From: Oscillospiraceae bacterium
GTDB lineage: Bacteria > Bacillota > Clostridia > Oscillospirales > Ruminococcaceae
Assembly: GCA_017848115.1 (NCBI GenBank)
Contig: JAGAKZ010000031.1
Span: 62,001 to 126,000 of the forward strand
Direction of reading: 5' to 3'
DNA: 64,000 nucleotides
Positions 61,058 through 64,000 of this stretch are shown piece by piece. Position 1 is the stretch's first letter. The number at the start of each line of letters is the position of its first letter. Position numbers and translations under genes: made by a program. The notes under the pieces are model-generated. The model saw only the letters and a list, made by a program, of their open reading frames with translations, did not search any database and was not told the origin of the DNA.

Positions 61058-61086
61058 ATTATACTACAATCATTTCAAGGTGTCAA
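61058..61086 (-). promoter_or_regulatory. Consensus promoter of rpoB-rpoC
   Basis: TTGACA (61086-61081), a 17-nt spacer and TATAAT (61063-61058) on the minus strand match the consensus exactly and leave a leader of about 155 nt before the rpoB ATG. The leader holds only a small CTGTT / AACAG hairpin. Confidence 0.8.
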
Positions 61087-61185
61087 TGGCTTAATTAATT
61101 TTTGTAACAACAAACGGTTTTTTTAGCAAATCAACCATCTTTTTTGATTTATCGGATAGATAAAAAATTTTTAAATATTTCACAT

Positions 61186-61236
61186 CTCATCAACGCATTA
61201 TTTTTCATTTTACGATGATGAGTTTTTTTATTTTTC
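61186..61236 (+). terminator. Orphan plus-strand terminator in the rpoB-comM gap
   Basis: CTCATCA (61186-61192) pairs with TGATGAG (61216-61222) and is followed by TTTTTTTATTTTTC. No gene lies upstream of it on the plus strand, so it may end an antisense or small RNA, or shield the comM promoter. The remaining 455-bp gap holds no ORF that I can support. Confidence 0.5.
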
Positions 61237-61267
61237 AATTTTTTTCAAAAATGTTTCTTTACAACTA

Positions 61268-61296
61268 TTGATTTTTAATCCATAATATGTTATAAT
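61268..61296 (+). promoter_or_regulatory. Promoter of the ComM-like gene
   Basis: TTGATT (61268-61273), a 17-nt spacer and TATAAT (61291-61296). Confidence 0.65.
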
Positions 61297-61351
61297 TATT
61301 ACATAAATATGGATTTTCAAAAATATATAGTCAGGAAAGGACAATAAAATT

Positions 61352-62884
61352 ATGTTTTCTAAGGTAAATACTCTGGGTTTATTTGGTCTTAATGCTTTTC
61401 CGGTAGATGTTGAAACTGACATCAGCATGGGACAACCATCATTTGAAATAGTCGGTCTTCCGGATATGGTAGTAAAAGAAAGTCGTGAACGTATAAAATC
61501 TGCAATGAGAGCCGGCGGAATAAAATTTCCGAACGCCCGTGTCATGATGAATCTTGCTCCTGCAGACACAAAAAAAAGCGGATCTGTTCATGATCTGGCT
61601 ATTTTTATGGGAATTTTAAAATCAATGGAATATATAACAGAAAATACGGATGACTGCTGTTTTATCGGCGAAGTTTCATTAAACGGAAATATCAGACATG
61701 TAAACGGAGTGCTGCCTATGATACTTGTAGCACAGAAAAATAACATCAAGCATGCTTTTGTTCCGTACGATAATGCATTTGAAGCATCAGTAGTTGACGG
61801 AATCAGTGTTTATGGTGTAAAATCTATTATGGACGTCATCAGCCACTTCAAAGGCGGAAAAAAAATCCCGGTTCAGAAAAAATATGAGCCTCAGGCAGCG
61901 CAATACTGCTCTATGGCTGATTTTAGTGATATCAAGGGACAACACGCAGCCAAACTTGCTCTCGAAATTGCTGCAGCAGGAGGTCATAACGCCCTGCTTA
62001 TCGGCAGTCCGGGAAGCGGAAAAAGTATGCTTTCAAAAAGACTTCCGTCAATTCTTCCGCTGATGACATTTGAAGAATCAATTGAAACAACTAACATTCA
62101 TTCTATTTCAGGACTTCTTGACAAGGATACTCCGCTTGTAACCGTAAGACCTTTCCGTTCTCCGCATCACACCATTTCTTCGGCAGGCCTTGCAGGAGGC
62201 GGTTCTGTACCACATCCGGGAGAAATCTCTCTTGCACACAACGGTCTTTTATTTCTAGATGAACTCGCCGAATTTGACCGACGTACACTTGAAATATTAA
62301 GACAGCCTCTCGAAGATCAGAAAGTCACTATTTCCCGTTCGGCAGGAACCATAACCTATCCCTCATCAATCATGCTGATAGCAGCGATGAATCCTTGTCC
62401 ATGCGGTTTTTACGGCCATCCTAAGAAAAAATGTATATGCTCACAAAAGCAGGTTTCAAACTATCTTTCAAAAATTTCCGGTCCTCTGCTCGACAGACTT
62501 GATCTTCACATAGAAGTTGCGCCGGTTGAATTTGAACATTTGTCATCACAGACAAAGGAAGAAAGTTCCGAAACTATACGTATGAGAATTCAGAAAGCAC
62601 GTGAAGTACAACTTGAAAGATTTAAAGGGACTTCTATTTCATGCAACGCAAGAATTACATCATCAAAACTCCACGAGTTCTGCCCGCTTGATGATAACGC
62701 AAGAACATTTCTCGGAAATGTTTTTGATAAAATGGGACTTTCGGCAAGAGCATACGACAGAATACTGAAAGTATCACGCACAATCGCTGATCTGGACGGT
62801 AAGGACGTTATAAACAAATCACACATATCTCAGGCTGTACAATACAGATCTCTCGACAGAAAATACTGGAATCAGGGTGAATGA
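61352..62884 (+). CDS. YifB/ComM family Mg chelatase-like ATPase
   Basis: This 510-residue AAA+ protein has an N-terminal ChlI-like domain (about 20-140), a central ATPase with Walker A LIGSPGSGKSML (about 215-226) and Walker B LLFLDELAEFD (about 298-308), and a C-terminal helical Mg-chelatase-like domain. Cys residues in MNPCPCGFYGHPKKKCIC are typical of the family. ComM acts as a branch-migration helicase during transformation. No other competence genes are in the window, so the physiological role here is open. AAAGGA lies about 10 nt before the ATG. Confidence 0.92.
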   Translation: MFSKVNTLGLFGLNAFPVDVETDISMGQPSFEIVGLPDMVVKESRERIKSAMRAGGIKFPNARVMMNLAPADTKKSGSVHDLAIFMGILKSMEYITENTDDCCFIGEVSLNGNIRHVNGVLPMILVAQKNNIKHAFVPYDNAFEASVVDGISVYGVKSIMDVISHFKGGKKIPVQKKYEPQAAQYCSMADFSDIKGQHAAKLALEIAAAGGHNALLIGSPGSGKSMLSKRLPSILPLMTFEESIETTNIHSISGLLDKDTPLVTVRPFRSPHHTISSAGLAGGGSVPHPGEISLAHNGLLFLDELAEFDRRTLEILRQPLEDQKVTISRSAGTITYPSSIMLIAAMNPCPCGFYGHPKKKCICSQKQVSNYLSKISGPLLDRLDLHIEVAPVEFEHLSSQTKEESSETIRMRIQKAREVQLERFKGTSISCNARITSSKLHEFCPLDDNARTFLGNVFDKMGLSARAYDRILKVSRTIADLDGKDVINKSHISQAVQYRSLDRKYWNQGE

Positions 62885-62914
62885 TACAACCACGCAAAGG
62901 AATGAAACCCCAAT

Positions 62915-63718
62915 ATGATAAAACTTATAGCAAGCGATATGGATGGTACACTGCTCGATCCGCAAAAAAACTTTCCTCCGGATTTTTTCACTATACTTGA
63001 CAGACTCGAAAAAAAAGACATCAGGTTTATAGTAGCCAGCGGCAGATCATATTCTGCTTTGGAACCACTTTTTAAAGAACGTTGTGATAAAATGACTTTT
63101 ATCTGTGACAACGGTGCTTTTGTTGTAATAAACGGAAAAATCGCAAGTATAAACGGAATTAAACCAAATAAATTAAAAGAAATAATAACTGTATGTAAAG
63201 AACAACTTCCGGATGTCTATCTTGTCTTATGCGGATTGAACGGTACATATATTTCTTCAAAATTTAACGAACAGTCTGAGGAAGAACTGGGATTTTATTA
63301 TTTTGTACGAACAGTATATGATGATCTTCTTGATGTTGACGACACAATTTTCAAAATAGCTATATTTGATAAAAAAAATCCTGCTGAAAACTCTTTTCCT
63401 GTATTGAACAGGTTTTTCGGTGATTGTATGGAACTACAGATATCAGGAAGTTGCTGGATGGACATAATGAACAAAGGCGTGTGCAAAGGAACAGGTCTTG
63501 CCACTATTCAGGAAGAACTGGGTATAAGCAAAGCTGAAACGATGGCCTTTGGCGACTTCTACAACGACATTTCCCTGCTAAATCAGGCAGAGTACAGTTA
63601 TGTAATGGAAAATGCAAATGATGATATGAAAAAGCATGGTAAATACATAGCTAAAAGCAATGCCGAATATGGTGTTACAAAAACTATATCCGAATATCTT
63701 TCAAATCTAGAAAAGTAA
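62915..63718 (+). CDS. HAD-superfamily hydrolase, Cof subfamily
   Basis: This 267-residue phosphatase has all HAD motifs: DMDGTLLD (catalytic Asp pair, residues 8-15), ASGRS, the Lys of motif III in NKGVCKGTGL, and GDFYNDISLL (about 207-216). The cap between motifs II and III places it in the Cof/IIB group, which dephosphorylates sugar phosphates or cofactors such as flavin mononucleotide. The substrate is unknown. It follows the ComM-like gene by 30 bp and probably shares its transcript. Confidence 0.9.
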   Translation: MIKLIASDMDGTLLDPQKNFPPDFFTILDRLEKKDIRFIVASGRSYSALEPLFKERCDKMTFICDNGAFVVINGKIASINGIKPNKLKEIITVCKEQLPDVYLVLCGLNGTYISSKFNEQSEEELGFYYFVRTVYDDLLDVDDTIFKIAIFDKKNPAENSFPVLNRFFGDCMELQISGSCWMDIMNKGVCKGTGLATIQEELGISKAETMAFGDFYNDISLLNQAEYSYVMENANDDMKKHGKYIAKSNAEYGVTKTISEYLSNLEK

Positions 63719-63741
63719 ATTTTTTCAGAAAGGAATGCACC

Positions 63742-64000
63742 ATGAAAAATATTTTTAAAGCTGTAGCAAAATATTTTAAACAACTTGACAAACTGCTGCT
63801 ACTTGCAGTATGTCTTTGCACAACTCTCGGTATAGTTCTTCTGTACTCTCTCGGACAAACCGATTATCTTCACCCTGACACCTTCAAAACTCAGCTTTTC
63901 TCCATGCTTGCCGGTATTGCTGCAAGTCTTGTCATAGCAGCTATTGACTATAAAAAAATCTCAAAACTATGGTTTTTATATGTACCTGCCGCACTTGTAC
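63742..64000 (+). CDS. RodA/FtsW/SpoVE family protein, partial (3' end off the window)
   Basis: Only the first 86 codons are present. After a short cytoplasmic start (MKNIFKAVAKYFKQLDKL) there are two hydrophobic segments with GIVLLYSLGQTDYL between them and AAIDYKKISKLWFLYVPAAL at the edge, matching the start of SEDS glycosyltransferases that polymerise peptidoglycan. AAAGGA lies 6 nt before the ATG. Whether it is RodA, FtsW or SpoVE cannot be told from this fragment. It follows the HAD gene by 23 bp. Confidence 0.7.
   Translation, partial: MKNIFKAVAKYFKQLDKLLLLAVCLCTTLGIVLLYSLGQTDYLHPDTFKTQLFSMLAGIAASLVIAAIDYKKISKLWFLYVPAALV

Overview
The window looks like a chromosomal segment of a low-GC, cellulosome-bearing Ruminococcus or close relative (Oscillospiraceae, Clostridia). 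The main evidence is a secreted CBM22-dockerin-SGNH esterase. Supporting evidence is AT-rich DNA, strong GGAGG ribosome sites, near-consensus sigma-A promoters with 17-nt spacers, and typical Firmicutes neighbourhoods such as sepF-divIVA-ileS-lspA-rluD, ftsE-ftsX-M23-ctpA and greA-lysS. No rRNA, tRNA, CRISPR array, insertion sequence or prophage was found. Everything is read from sequence alone.

Layout. 0-2.4 kb is a small accessory edge: a partial CxxC protein, a PD-(D/E)XK family protein and a lone ABC-3 metal permease. 2.4-7.0 kb is a LacI-controlled sugar ABC importer (regulator, binding lipoprotein, two permeases) with no ATPase gene. 7.3-11.9 kb holds a small DUF2185-like protein, a PBP5-family protein that has lost its catalytic Ser and Lys, a metallophosphoesterase and two anchored proteins of unknown function. 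11.9-21.4 kb is lysS, greA, a CtpA-type protease, two tandem coiled-coil M23 hydrolases, ftsX, ftsE and a CdaR-like regulator. Apart from lysS-greA and the regulator, this block is division-linked wall remodelling.

21.6-24 kb is a compact unit of a Ddl-like ligase, a MurI-like racemase and a DUF1934 protein. Both enzymes lack hallmark active-site residues. 24-26 kb is the cellulosomal esterase. 26.2-43.8 kb is a long leftward series: miaB, ylbF, mutS, mutL, miaA, hfq, an HlyD-like gene, yggS, sepF, divIVA, ileS, lspA, rluD and a split transketolase. It covers tRNA modification, mismatch repair, RNA chaperoning and septum formation. 43.8-45.8 kb encodes a diguanylate cyclase with a LacI-type sensor domain.

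46-53 kb runs rightward: a DnaD/DnaC-like helicase-loading pair, tyrS and a heterodimeric ABC exporter. 53-61 kb is rpoB-rpoC on the minus strand, diverging from comM, a HAD phosphatase and the start of a RodA/FtsW gene at the right edge.

The most interesting signals are three peptidoglycan-enzyme homologues with broken active sites (a dacA-like gene at 7.8-9.2 kb and the murI-like and ddl-like pair at 22-24 kb), a candidate pseudoknot in the sepF leader, an 18-bp perfect palindrome inside the greA promoter, an ftsX gene with no standard start codon where homology says it should begin, and a lone metal permease with an operator-like palindrome between its -35 and -10.
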